DNA of 64,000 bases from assembly GCF_000626675.1 (NCBI RefSeq), contig NZ_CP006842.1, positions 1,426,001 through 1,490,000 of the forward strand, in the 5' to 3' direction. Made by a program: the position numbers and the translations under genes. This DNA is from Corynebacterium glyciniphilum AJ 3170 (GTDB taxonomy: Bacteria > Actinomycetota > Actinomycetes > Mycobacteriales > Mycobacteriaceae). Positions 20,501-29,277 of the stretch are shown one piece after another. The notes beneath the pieces are model-generated. The model worked only from the letters and a program-made list of their open reading frames with translations. It made no database searches and was not told the origin of the DNA. Within the stretch, counting starts at the first letter, position 1. Every line of letters starts with the position of its first letter.

Positions 20501-21516
20501 CGACGACCTGGGATGAGATTCGACGCAGACTCGTCAGCATCCCGCGGTCCACACTGCACGCACGGGTCCGGTGGTATGGGCGGAGAAGTTCCCGGTGGGA
20601 CTATGTTAACGGCCGATATCCCTGGGGGCCGGGGCCGAGTTTCATTGACGTCACCAATCGCGCCCTCGGAACCCTGCATGCATCTGACCTCGAGGTGTGG
20701 CGGGACGGGCCTATGCTGCGAGTGGAGAAGAACCGGTACCCGCTGTACATCACCGACGGCGAATCGGTCTGGGATTTCCAGGACAATCCCAGGCGCCCCC
20801 AACTCGGTACGCCAGGGGATTTGCGGTATTCGTGCGAAGCACAGTGGCTCATCCTGCCGCCGCCGGCTGCCCAGTGGGATATCAGTGACCAGCACACGAC
20901 CGACGTGTACAACGAGCAGATCGAGGGTCGTGACGCCTGGGAGATCACTGTCGGCGGTGTACGGGTGTGGATCGACTGTGAAACGTTCTACCTTCTCGCA
21001 CTAGGTGACGTGGATTCCGGTTACCGGGAGTACTTCGCAGCCCCTGATATAGGATCCGAACTTGACCCGGGGCTGTTCACCTGGGACGGAGATGTCATTC
21101 CTGCCGAGGACCTCGAGCGGCGGAGGAAACTGGCGCAGTCCCGGAAACAGGAGGACAAGCGCCAGCGGAGCCGAGAGTGGTTGCTCGACAACGTTGTTGC
21201 TGACCCTATGGCCGACGAAGCGTTCTTGCCGCTACCGGTGACGATTGACCTGACTCCGACATCGGTACCACACCACAACGACACTACCGGAGAATTCACG
21301 GCCGTCTGCGACGGATTTAGCCTGGGTAGGCGGTTGCGGGGAACACGCGACAGACTCCCCGCCGCACCGTATACCTACTTCTGGACGACCACGAGGTACG
21401 ACTGGGAGCTTTCACTCCTTGACGGTGTCACCCTGACCGATCAGGGAATCCAGGACGTCTGGAACCAGCTCCACCCCGGCGAGCCGGTGACCGACTACCG
21501 CCCGCCCGGGCAGTGA
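20497..21516 (+). CDS. Uncharacterised protein, paralog of the previous gene (second of tandem pair)
   Basis: 339-residue protein. It shares the motif series of its neighbour: LEVWRDGPMLRVEKN, DGESVWDF, GRDAWEITV, VWIDCETFYLLAL, DPGLFTWDGD, EWLLDNV, an IDLTP strand and YDWELSLLD. Overall divergence is high, so the duplication is not recent. The ATG overlaps the previous stop by 4 nt, so both should be co-translated and may form a complex. It has a basic, Glu/Lys/Arg-rich helix in the middle (about residues 205-225). It is convergent with the ACT gene 23 nt away. Function unknown. Confidence 0.75.
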   Translation: MTTTWDEIRRRLVSIPRSTLHARVRWYGRRSSRWDYVNGRYPWGPGPSFIDVTNRALGTLHASDLEVWRDGPMLRVEKNRYPLYITDGESVWDFQDNPRRPQLGTPGDLRYSCEAQWLILPPPAAQWDISDQHTTDVYNEQIEGRDAWEITVGGVRVWIDCETFYLLALGDVDSGYREYFAAPDIGSELDPGLFTWDGDVIPAEDLERRRKLAQSRKQEDKRQRSREWLLDNVVADPMADEAFLPLPVTIDLTPTSVPHHNDTTGEFTAVCDGFSLGRRLRGTRDRLPAAPYTYFWTTTRYDWELSLLDGVTLTDQGIQDVWNQLHPGEPVTDYRPPGQ

Positions 21517-21539
21517 TTCCCAGAAAGTACCGGGAGGTG

Positions 21540-22199
21540 TCAGCTCAGTAGCGCGCCGAGTATCTCGCCGACCTCACCGAGATGCTCGATCTCCGAGAGC
21601 AGGAAGTCCGGGCCGCCCGGCCGCCCGAGAATCAGGATGTAGTCCGTACCGGACAGGGGAGTGGCTGCCAACGCAGAGTCCATCACTGTCCAACTCGACG
21701 GCACCCAGGTGTCACGGTCGGTCAAGGCACGGGGCTCGGCGACGGGAGTCTCGGACAGCACCCGGCCGTCGTCCTCCGGGGCGGAGGACGAGGCTGCGAC
21801 GCGCCGGGTCTTCTCACCGGACTCGAGGATGACCGCCCACTGGACCGACATCGACTTCGGGAGTGCGTCAATCAGTTTCTGGACGCTGTCGACGGTGCGG
21901 CGCCGGTGCCGCGCGAGCTCTGCGAGCAGGCTGATCTGGCCCCTACGGTCGACTGTTCCCGAGAACGGCCGAATGGAGTCGACGTAGACCCCGTCGACTT
22001 CCTGCGCGGCACTGATCAGCGCGTCGGCGAGACGGCCCGCGGGAAGGTCGACGACGACGTCGTCGACGACGGTGCCGTCAGGATCATGCTCGACCACATC
22101 CACGCTGCGGATGTCCGCGTCGATCGTTCCCATCGTGGCGGCAATGAGCCCGAGGGTACCGGGGACATCGGGAAGACGGACGCGCATCAGATAGGACAA
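21540..22199 (-). CDS. ACT-domain amino-acid-binding protein (Rv3013 type)
   Basis: 219-residue protein with an N-terminal ACT domain (VRLPDVPGTLGLIAATMGTI then DIRSVDVVE) and a C-terminal GAF-like part ending in GEILGALLS. It corresponds in position and sequence to Rv3013 of M. tuberculosis, next to gatC and ligA. No enzyme domain is present, so it is probably a sensor or regulator of amino-acid level. The start is a TTG giving MSYLMRV, which matches the mycobacterial N-terminus, with GAGGT 6 nt upstream. ATG 22187 is the alternative. Confidence 0.82.
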   Translation of the reverse strand: MSYLMRVRLPDVPGTLGLIAATMGTIDADIRSVDVVEHDPDGTVVDDVVVDLPAGRLADALISAAQEVDGVYVDSIRPFSGTVDRRGQISLLAELARHRRRTVDSVQKLIDALPKSMSVQWAVILESGEKTRRVAASSSAPEDDGRVLSETPVAEPRALTDRDTWVPSSWTVMDSALAATPLSGTDYILILGRPGGPDFLLSEIEHLGEVGEILGALLS

Positions 22200-22328
22200 G
22201 GTGTACCTCAGCGTAAATAGGACGGTGGACGCCCCGATTGTAGCGAACCGGGGTGAGCGTACGCTCGACGCAGCGTCCTACTAGAGTGGTCGGGGTAAAC
22301 CCAGCGAAGACGAAAAGGGGACCCACCT

Positions 22329-22634
22329 GTGTCCGAGATCTCCCGTGACGAGGTCGCGCACCTCGCCAGGCTCTCCCGCCTCGACCTGACCGAGGACGAG
22401 CTCACCCACTATGCAGCACAGATCGACGGCATCGTGGAAACGGTTGCCGCCGTGCGTGAGGTCGACACCACCGGTGTCGAGCCTCTGAGCCACCCCACCC
22501 AGAACGTCGACGGTGCTGTGTCGGTGATGCGTGAGGACGTCCCCCAGGAGTCCCTCACCGCCGAGCAGGCCCTTGACCAGGCTCCGAAGCAGGCGCAGCA
22601 GCGTTTCCAGGTTCCACGGATCCTGGGCGAGTAG
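22329..22634 (+). CDS. gatC: Glutamyl/aspartyl-tRNA amidotransferase subunit C
   Basis: 101-residue GatC, the small subunit that stabilises GatA in the transamidosome. Features: [21 protein letters not shown] at the N-terminus, the FxxQ-type helix and the C-terminal belt ([12 protein letters not shown] then FQVPRILGE). The start is GTG with AAAAGGGG about 9 nt upstream. gatA follows after 19 nt. GatCAB makes Gln-tRNA(Gln) and Asn-tRNA(Asn) from mischarged precursors, needed in actinobacteria without GlnRS. Confidence 0.96.
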   Translation: MSEISRDEVAHLARLSRLDLTEDELTHYAAQIDGIVETVAAVREVDTTGVEPLSHPTQNVDGAVSVMREDVPQESLTAEQALDQAPKQAQQRFQVPRILGE

Positions 22635-22653
22635 AGGGCGAGACGACAGCGAA

Positions 22654-24162
22654 ATGAGTGAAGTGAACAGCACCACCTACACCGTCGGTACCCGGGACGA
22701 TTCGGACCTGACGACCTGGACCGCCGCAGAACTCGCGGAGAAGATCCACGCCGGAGAGGTCAGTTCCGTTGACGCCACCCGCGCGCACCTGGACCGCATT
22801 GCCGCCGTTGATGAGGCCGTCCACGCGTTCCTCCACGTGGGGGAGAAAGAGGCTCTCACGGCAGCGGAGAAGGCGGACAAGGACATCGCCTCCGGGCATG
22901 TCGCTTCCGCTCTGGCTGGTGTTCCGCTGGCGTTGAAGGACGTCTTCGTCACCACCGATGCGCCGACGACCTGTGCGTCGAAGATGCTCGAGGGGTACAT
23001 GAGTCCCTACGACGCCACCGTCACCCGGCGCCTTCGCGAGGCAGGCATCCCCATCCTGGGCAAGACGAACATGGACGAATTCGCGATGGGTTCGTCCACC
23101 GAGAACTCGGCCTACGGACCGACGCACAACCCCTGGGACCTCAGCCGTACCGCCGGCGGTTCCGGCGGTGGCTCCTCCGCAGCACTCGCCGCAGGCATGG
23201 CGCCGCTGGCCATCGGCACCGACACCGGCGGGTCCATCCGCCAGCCGGCAGCGCTGACCAACACCGTCGGGGTCAAGCCGACGTACGGCACCGTCTCCCG
23301 GTACGGCCTTGTCGCCTGTGCGTCCTCCCTTGACCAGGGTGGTCCCACGGGGCGGACCGTGTTGGACACCGCACTGCTGCATGAGGTCATCGCGGGGCAC
23401 GACGCGCAGGACTCCACGTCCTCCGAACGTCCGGTCGCTCCCGTCGTCGACGCGGCACGACAGGGCGCCGACGGTGACCTGACCGGCGTGACCGTCGGCG
23501 TGGTGAAGCAGCTGGAGACGGTTCAGGGACTGCAGGCCGGGGTAGCCGAGAGCTACCGGGCATCCCTGGAGCAGCTCAAGGCACAGGGCGCGACGATCGT
23601 GGAGGTCGACTGCCCCAGCTTCGAGTACGCACTCAACGCCTACTACCTCATCCTGCCCTGCGAAGTCAGCTCCAACCTCGCCAGATTCGACGGGATGCGG
23701 TACGGGCAGCGTCAGCTCGACGACGGGCACCACTCCGCAGACCAGGTGATGTCAGCGACCCGCGCCGCCGGTTTCGGGCCGGAGGTGAAGCGTCGCATCA
23801 TCCTGGGCACCTACGCCCTGTCGGTCGGATACTACGACGCCTACTACCTGCAGGCACAGCGTGTCCGTAACCTCATCGCGCAGGATTTCGCCAAGGCATT
23901 CGCCGATGTGGATGTCCTGGTGTCCCCGGTGACCCCCACGACGGCTTTCGAGTTGGGGGAGAAGGCCGACGATCCGTTGGCGATGTACCTCTTCGACCTG
24001 TGCACGCTGCCGCTCAACCTCGCCGGTGTGTGCGGCATGTCTGTCCCGGGACCTCTGTCCGCGGACACAGGTCTTCCGGTTGGTCTGCAGATCATGGGTC
24101 CGGCACACGGCGATGATCGCCTGTACCGTGTCGGTGCGGCCTTCGAGGCGGGCCGACAGTAG
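22654..24162 (+). CDS. gatA: Glutamyl/aspartyl-tRNA amidotransferase subunit A
   Basis: 502-residue amidase-signature protein, the glutaminase subunit of GatCAB. The Ser-cisSer-Lys triad is visible: Lys in [10 protein letters not shown], and the Gly/Ser-rich [14 protein letters not shown] with the two serines in [22 protein letters not shown] precedes it. The ATG (MSEVNSTTY) is chosen from alignment with family N-termini. The in-frame upstream codons overlap gatC. gatB lies 9 kb downstream, beyond pfkA, the same split arrangement as in mycobacteria. Confidence 0.96.
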   Translation: MSEVNSTTYTVGTRDDSDLTTWTAAELAEKIHAGEVSSVDATRAHLDRIAAVDEAVHAFLHVGEKEALTAAEKADKDIASGHVASALAGVPLALKDVFVTTDAPTTCASKMLEGYMSPYDATVTRRLREAGIPILGKTNMDEFAMGSSTENSAYGPTHNPWDLSRTAGGSGGGSSAALAAGMAPLAIGTDTGGSIRQPAALTNTVGVKPTYGTVSRYGLVACASSLDQGGPTGRTVLDTALLHEVIAGHDAQDSTSSERPVAPVVDAARQGADGDLTGVTVGVVKQLETVQGLQAGVAESYRASLEQLKAQGATIVEVDCPSFEYALNAYYLILPCEVSSNLARFDGMRYGQRQLDDGHHSADQVMSATRAAGFGPEVKRRIILGTYALSVGYYDAYYLQAQRVRNLIAQDFAKAFADVDVLVSPVTPTTAFELGEKADDPLAMYLFDLCTLPLNLAGVCGMSVPGPLSADTGLPVGLQIMGPAHGDDRLYRVGAAFEAGRQ

Positions 24163-24193
24163 CGCTACTGGCGCGGGCGGCAGACGGAGGCGA

Positions 24194-24853
24194 TCAGACC
24201 TCCGGCCAGTGGCGCTCCAGTCCCTCGATGATGAAGTTGACCTTCACATCGACGAACCCCCGCTCCGACCAGGAATCGTCAGGCTGGAAGAGATGGTCCG
24301 CGCTGATCCGGTCCTGAACCCGTTCCAGCCCCGACGTTCCGGCAGAGTCAGTGGCCCGCATGCTCTCGATGCCGAGGCGGCAGGCCATCACCGTATCTCC
24401 GATGAAGTCGAGGGCGAACGCGGCCTGCATCCGGGACCTGCCGTGCTCCTCGAGGATGCGGACATATCCGCGCAGGGGATCCTCGATGTGAGCGAACGCA
24501 GCAGGGTAGGCATACAGCGTCTTTGCCAGACCGGGGACCTCCTCGCACATGCGCCAGCATTCTGTCGCCCAGAGGCGCAATGCATCCTGCCATGCAGCAC
24601 CCGTCTCCGGAGTCTCGATTGTGGCGGCCACGCGGGCCAGGCAGGCGTCGAGGAGCGCGTCCCGTGACGGGAAGACCCGGTATAACGCCGGGGTGACCAC
24701 ACCCAGGCGCCGGGCGATGGCGGACAGAGTGAAGTCTGCGATTCCGAGCTCCAACGCAGTATCGAGCACGTCTTCCCGGGTGAACGAGGGCTTCGGCCCG
24801 GTTTTCCTGCCGGGATTCCCGGTGGACAGAGGTGTGTGCGGTGAGCCGGTCAT
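24194..24853 (-). CDS. TetR family transcriptional regulator
   Basis: 219-residue TetR-type repressor. The helix-turn-helix covers about residues 20-65 (SFTREDVLDTALELGIADFT then LSAIARRLGVVTPALYRVFP). The ligand domain is divergent. It is the last gene of the operon with the two ABC half-transporters, 29 nt downstream of the second, and probably controls them. It may have its own promoter: TACGCT (minus strand, 24866-24861) lies 7 nt before the ATG. A candidate operator is the inverted repeat at 28469-28494. Confidence 0.85.
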   Translation of the reverse strand: MTGSPHTPLSTGNPGRKTGPKPSFTREDVLDTALELGIADFTLSAIARRLGVVTPALYRVFPSRDALLDACLARVAATIETPETGAAWQDALRLWATECWRMCEEVPGLAKTLYAYPAAFAHIEDPLRGYVRILEEHGRSRMQAAFALDFIGDTVMACRLGIESMRATDSAGTSGLERVQDRISADHLFQPDDSWSERGFVDVKVNFIIEGLERHWPEV

Positions 24854-24882
24854 GCTCCCCAGCGTAGTGGGCGGCCTGCCGT

Positions 24883-26637
24883 CTACTCCACCAGCCGCCA
24901 TCCCTGGGCTTCGTGCAGATGCCTCCAGTACCGGGCGTAGGTGCCGTCCAGACACATCAGGTCCTCGTGCGTACCCTGTGCCTCAACCTGCCCCCGGTTA
25001 TTCAACTGCACGATGACATCGGCGCGGGCAATCGTGTCCAACCGGTGCGCGATCGTGATGACGGTGGCACGTGTGCGCAGCGTATCGACCGCAGCGACAA
25101 TGTTCGCCTCGTTCTCGATGTCCAGTGCGCTGGTCGCCTCGTCCAGAAGGACGATCGGCGCCTTCTTGAGCAAGGCCCTGGCTATGGCGACCCGCTGGCG
25201 TTCGCCTCCGGACAGCGCTCGGCCCCCTTCACCGACGCGGCTGCCCCAACCGTCTGCCAGACGCGCGGCAATGTGGTGGGCTCCGGCCAGGGTCGCTGCT
25301 TCGAGGACGTCGTTGTCGGTGGCATCCTCGCGGCCCACGCGGATGTTCTCCAACAGAGTGTCGTCGAAGAGGTAGACGTCCTGGAAGACCATCGACAGCT
25401 GCGACATCAACTGCTCCGTCGTCTGAGAAGTCACCGGAACACCGCCGACGCGGACTGTCCCGGTGTCCGTGTCGTAGAACCTGCTGACAAGGCGGGCTAC
25501 CGTCGTTTTACCGGATCCGGACGGGCCGACCAGGGCGACCATCTCCCCCGAAGGAACCTCAAGGGTCACGTCGCGGAGGACAGGCGTATCCGCCGAGTAA
25601 CTGAAAGTGACGTGATCCAGCGACACTGTTCCGGGGGCGGTCAGATCTGCGGGAGCGGACGGTTCGGGTAACGGTTCTGCGGTGAGCACCTCGTCCAGCC
25701 CGTCAAGGACCGCACGTCGTCCCTCTATACCCATCGCATTTTCGGTGATCGCGGACAAGGTACTGGTGAAACGCATTGCCAACCCGATGAATGCGAGTGC
25801 CGGGACCGGGTCCAGGATTCCGGACACGGCGAGGGATCCGGTCACGCTGATCAGGATAACGATCACACCCTGTGTGGCGGCTCCGCTGAGAAGGAGCCCG
25901 CCTGTCTCGATGCCGAGCGCTCTCAACTTTGTTGTCCGCGCATCATCCATTGCATGTCGCAGCGGCCCGAAATCCTCGCTGCGGCCACAGGAACGGAGAG
26001 CACCCTGGCACTGGGCAAACTCTACGATGCGGTCCGCGAGTTCCTCCTGTGCCGGTGTTGTACGGCGGGTCGCTCGCCGCATCAGGGTTGTCGACGCGAT
26101 TGTCAACAGTATGAAAACGGGGACGGCTCCGGTCAGTACCAGTCCCAGTAACGGATCCCAGCACCATGACACCACGATGATCACACCCGCGGCCGCGGTC
26201 CTGCTGATCAATGGAACGATCATGTGAGCGAGGATCTCGCCTGTGGTCATCAGCTCCGTGGAGACGATGCGGGAGAGTCTTCCTGCGCGGGACTGAGCGA
26301 ACCAACCCAGGGGCTGTCGGGTAACCCGGTTACCGACCAGGCGGTGAATGTTCTTCAGGAAGTCCAGCGCGATGGAATAGCCCCACCGGTTTGAGAGGTA
26401 GTTGGCGACGAACGTGGTCAGTGTGAGGCCGGCGAGAACCCACAGCCAGGCGGTGAACCCGAGCCCCCACACCGTCCTATCGGTGGCTAAGGCGGTCACA
26501 GTAGGCAGGAGTGCGCCGAGGGCGGCGCCCTCGAGGAGGCCGGCGATGACAGCGATGGTGATGACAGCGCGCATCGCCTCGGGACGCGCGAGCATCCTTC
26601 GACACCGGGGAATGATGTCCGTCAACGGGAGGTTCAT
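24883..26637 (-). CDS. ABC transporter, fused permease/ATPase (second half of heterodimer)
   Basis: 584-residue half-transporter with six membrane segments in the first 300 residues and an ABC ATPase at the C-terminus: Walker A GPSGSGKTT, signature LSGGERQRV, Walker B IVLLDEATSALD. The segment with GWFAQSRAGRLSRIVSTELM is characteristic of the YbtPQ/IrtAB-like pairs, some of which move siderophores, but drug or lipid export is equally possible. The ATG overlaps the stop of the preceding ABC gene (ATGA), so the two halves are coupled and probably form a heterodimer. Confidence 0.9.
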   Translation of the reverse strand: MNLPLTDIIPRCRRMLARPEAMRAVITIAVIAGLLEGAALGALLPTVTALATDRTVWGLGFTAWLWVLAGLTLTTFVANYLSNRWGYSIALDFLKNIHRLVGNRVTRQPLGWFAQSRAGRLSRIVSTELMTTGEILAHMIVPLISRTAAAGVIIVVSWCWDPLLGLVLTGAVPVFILLTIASTTLMRRATRRTTPAQEELADRIVEFAQCQGALRSCGRSEDFGPLRHAMDDARTTKLRALGIETGGLLLSGAATQGVIVILISVTGSLAVSGILDPVPALAFIGLAMRFTSTLSAITENAMGIEGRRAVLDGLDEVLTAEPLPEPSAPADLTAPGTVSLDHVTFSYSADTPVLRDVTLEVPSGEMVALVGPSGSGKTTVARLVSRFYDTDTGTVRVGGVPVTSQTTEQLMSQLSMVFQDVYLFDDTLLENIRVGREDATDNDVLEAATLAGAHHIAARLADGWGSRVGEGGRALSGGERQRVAIARALLKKAPIVLLDEATSALDIENEANIVAAVDTLRTRATVITIAHRLDTIARADVIVQLNNRGQVEAQGTHEDLMCLDGTYARYWRHLHEAQGWRLVE

Positions 26638-28454
26638 TGCTGAGGTCCTTCGGGGTGATCGGTCTGGGCGGTGTCCCAGAGGTGGGCGTAACCAGGCTGG
26701 GACAGCATGCTGGCGTGGTCGCCGGTTGCCATGACACGACCGTTATCTATGAGGACAATCTGGTCGACGCCGGTGATCACCTCGGGGCGATGCGCGATCA
26801 GCAGGACGGTTCGTCCCTGAACGAGTGTTGACAGTGCCTGTTGAATCTCATGCTGTGACTCCGGGTCGGTCAGGGCTGTGGCTTCGTCGAGGATCAGTAC
26901 AGGGGCGTCGACAAGTAATGCGCGGGCGATGGCGATGCGCTGGGCCTGCCCACCGGACAACCCGGAGTCTGAGCCGAGGACGGTGTCGAGACCGTGGGGG
27001 AGTGCTTCGATCTCCGTGAGAATATGGGCGGCTCGCGCAGCGTCACGGATCTGTGTGTCGGTGGCACCGGGGCGGCCCAGCGCGATGTTGTCGCGGATGC
27101 TGATGCTGAGCAACTGTGGGTCCTGCAGGACGAAACCGACATGTGAGTACAGGTCAGGTATGTCGGAGACCGGGACACCACCGATGGTCACGGAGCCGGA
27201 GTCCGGATCAGCGAAGCGAGCCAGCAGGGTGGCGATGGTGGATTTCCCTGAACCTGATGGTCCTACCAGTGCGGTGATGGTGTCTTCATGCAGGATGAAG
27301 GTGGCGTCGTCTACTGCAGGGGAGTTGGATCCTCCGTAGGTGAACGTCACGTGGTCGAAGACCACGTCGTGGCGTCCTGGTGTGCGTGCACTACCGCGCA
27401 GCTCGTGCTCTGCCCCGGTGTTCTGAAGTGAGGGGGTCTCCAGAAGTGCCGACAGTCGCAGGGCTGCCTGTCCGGCGAGTTGACGTGACCACAGCGAGTT
27501 CATCCCCACCTCGATGGCGAACGGGACCAGCAAAGCGATGAGCGACGTGGCCGTCACATCCGCTACGGAAACATGACCGTTGTGGACCAGCCACGCGCCG
27601 CCACCGAGGTTGATCAGCAGGAGCAGGGGTACTGCGAGAGTCGACTGTCCCAGTGCCGCCATTCGGATCATTGGTTGGCACCACGCGAAATAGAAACTGT
27701 AGAAAGCGTCAGCGGCTTTCTGATAGCGGCTGTGGGCTCGTCCCACCTGTCCGAACGCCTTGACGACGGTGATGCCCGTGACGAACTCCACCATCCGCGC
27801 TGACACGTCGCCGAGCTTTCTGTCCATTTCTACGGTCTTCTCGCCCATGCCGCGCAACATCACCAGATTCGAGACAAGGTACAGCGGGAGAGTCGCGATC
27901 GACAGGAACCCGAGGCGCCAGTCGATGATGAAGGCGTAGACCATCAGGGCCAACGGCATGACGATCGCATTCGTTCCTTCGACCGGCTGATGGGCGATGA
28001 GCTGGTGGACGGTGGTGATGTCGTCCTGCAACGCTTTGCGGACCCGGCCGGAGTTCGTTGCGGTGAACCAGGACAGCGGGACTTTCGCCAGACGTGCCAC
28101 CAGATTGCTACGGATGACGTGGCCGAGCCGGACATCGGCGACATGGGTCACCGTCAGCGCAGCGAAGTAGATGAGCAGACGTGCGCTGAACGTGCCGACG
28201 AGAATGAAGAGCCACTGTCTGACGGCGACGCCGTCGACCCCGTCTCCGGTCGCCGAGGCACGGAGGAGGATTTCACCGATCTTCACCAGTGCGACATAGG
28301 GGACAACGGACAGGACCGCGGAGAGTACCGCGAGGATGCGGCCGATGGTCAGGGCGCCGGGCACCGGGGACAGTAGGCCCCTCAGAGCCGCTGCACCAGC
28401 GTTCTGCCGGTCTTTTTCCGGGGACGTCCCGGTCGTCGGATCTGCGGGCGACAT
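26634..28454 (-). CDS. ABC transporter, fused permease/ATPase (first half of heterodimer)
   Basis: 606-residue half-transporter. Six membrane helices lie within about residues 30-310, with SWFTATNSGRVRKALQDDITTVHQ in the coupling region (the middle Ser-Gly-Arg part is the key). The ATPase has [19 protein letters not shown] and VLILDEATALTD: the Walker B is followed by Ala-Leu-Thr-Asp rather than the usual Thr-Ser-Ala-Leu-Asp. The start is the ATG at 28454 with GGAGG just upstream. Longer in-frame starts lie inside the candidate operator. First gene of a three-gene operon with the TetR gene. Confidence 0.9.
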   Translation of the reverse strand: MSPADPTTGTSPEKDRQNAGAAALRGLLSPVPGALTIGRILAVLSAVLSVVPYVALVKIGEILLRASATGDGVDGVAVRQWLFILVGTFSARLLIYFAALTVTHVADVRLGHVIRSNLVARLAKVPLSWFTATNSGRVRKALQDDITTVHQLIAHQPVEGTNAIVMPLALMVYAFIIDWRLGFLSIATLPLYLVSNLVMLRGMGEKTVEMDRKLGDVSARMVEFVTGITVVKAFGQVGRAHSRYQKAADAFYSFYFAWCQPMIRMAALGQSTLAVPLLLLINLGGGAWLVHNGHVSVADVTATSLIALLVPFAIEVGMNSLWSRQLAGQAALRLSALLETPSLQNTGAEHELRGSARTPGRHDVVFDHVTFTYGGSNSPAVDDATFILHEDTITALVGPSGSGKSTIATLLARFADPDSGSVTIGGVPVSDIPDLYSHVGFVLQDPQLLSISIRDNIALGRPGATDTQIRDAARAAHILTEIEALPHGLDTVLGSDSGLSGGQAQRIAIARALLVDAPVLILDEATALTDPESQHEIQQALSTLVQGRTVLLIAHRPEVITGVDQIVLIDNGRVMATGDHASMLSQPGYAHLWDTAQTDHPEGPQQ

Positions 28455-28468
28455 GGTCCTCCAAAGGT

Positions 28469-28494
28469 ATGCCATACTTAACAACTAATGGCAT
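28469..28494. promoter_or_regulatory. Inverted repeat, candidate operator between ABC operon and Nudix gene
   Basis: ATGCCAT and ATGGCAT (28469-28475 and 28488-28494) form a perfect 7-bp inverted repeat around 12 AT-rich bases. It sits 15 nt upstream of the ABC operon start and overlaps its likely promoter. The TetR protein encoded at the end of that operon is the obvious candidate binder. Confidence 0.5.
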
Positions 28495-28559
28495 TCATGG
28501 TAGGTGGGATAGGGCTCTCGCACAAGGGGGCATGCTCGAAAAGGCGTACCCTTGTCGGC

Positions 28560-29243
28560 ATGACCCAACAGGCACTGCACGGTGACGGGTGGGCGGTCGG
28601 CGTCGACGGCACCCGACGGTGGGGCACGCTCGGAGCGGCGGGCCTCTTCCTCACCACACGGGAAAATGACACGACCCTCCTGCTGGTCCAGCATCGGGCC
28701 AACTGGACAAATTTCGGAGGTACCTGGGGAATTCCCGGCGGAGCGGTGGAGCCAGGGGAGTCTGCGGTCGAGGCTGCTCTGCGGGAGACCCAGGAGGAGA
28801 CCGGGGTGGACCCTGCGAATGTACGGGTTTCCGACCACCTCGTCACGGCCCGCGCTGAACTCTCCCACGTGCTGGTCAGAGTTCCACTGGCTCCCGAAGA
28901 CATGGTGTTGGCGGCGCCGGTGACGGCAGCGGCCGAACGCGGTGCTTCGCTCCTGGACGCCGTGCGGTCGCACAAGATCACTCACCCGGAGACGGGGTAC
29001 CCCTTGACGATCACCCTGAGCGGGCAACTGTGCTGGGAGACCCCCGACGACAGCGTCGAGGAATGGACTTACACGACCGTGCTGGGGGTGTGCGACGCCC
29101 CGTTGGAGCTGTTCCCGTCAGCGGAGAGCGCGGACCTGGCGTGGTGTCCACTGGACGAGGTCGCGGAGCTGCCCCTGATCCCGCCGTTCCGAGACGCGCT
29201 GCCAGGCCTCCGTGAACGGATGGAGGGGGCGGAGCAGGACTGA
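28560..29243 (+). CDS. Nudix hydrolase
   Basis: 227-residue protein with a perfect Nudix box GGAVEPGESAVEAALRETQE followed by ETG (GX5EX7REXXEEXG). TWGIPGGAVE precedes the catalytic helix. The N-terminal part GTLGAAGLFLTTREN suggests a general nucleotide or nucleoside-diphosphate derivative hydrolase of the MutT/ADP-ribose type; the substrate is not evident. TACCCT at 28547-28552 is 7 nt before ATG 28560 (leaderless). An upstream in-frame ATG at 28488 lies within the inverted repeat and is unlikely. Followed by an MFS gene after 34 nt. Confidence 0.9.
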   Translation: MTQQALHGDGWAVGVDGTRRWGTLGAAGLFLTTRENDTTLLLVQHRANWTNFGGTWGIPGGAVEPGESAVEAALRETQEETGVDPANVRVSDHLVTARAELSHVLVRVPLAPEDMVLAAPVTAAAERGASLLDAVRSHKITHPETGYPLTITLSGQLCWETPDDSVEEWTYTTVLGVCDAPLELFPSAESADLAWCPLDEVAELPLIPPFRDALPGLRERMEGAEQD

Positions 29244-29277
29244 CATTCCGGTCGCCTTCGTGGCAGACTGGTCCGAC

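Noticed and set aside
24026..24667. Plus-strand open frame running from the end of gatA over the TetR gene
   Set aside because: Overlaps gatA in another frame and is antisense to a clear TetR coding sequence.
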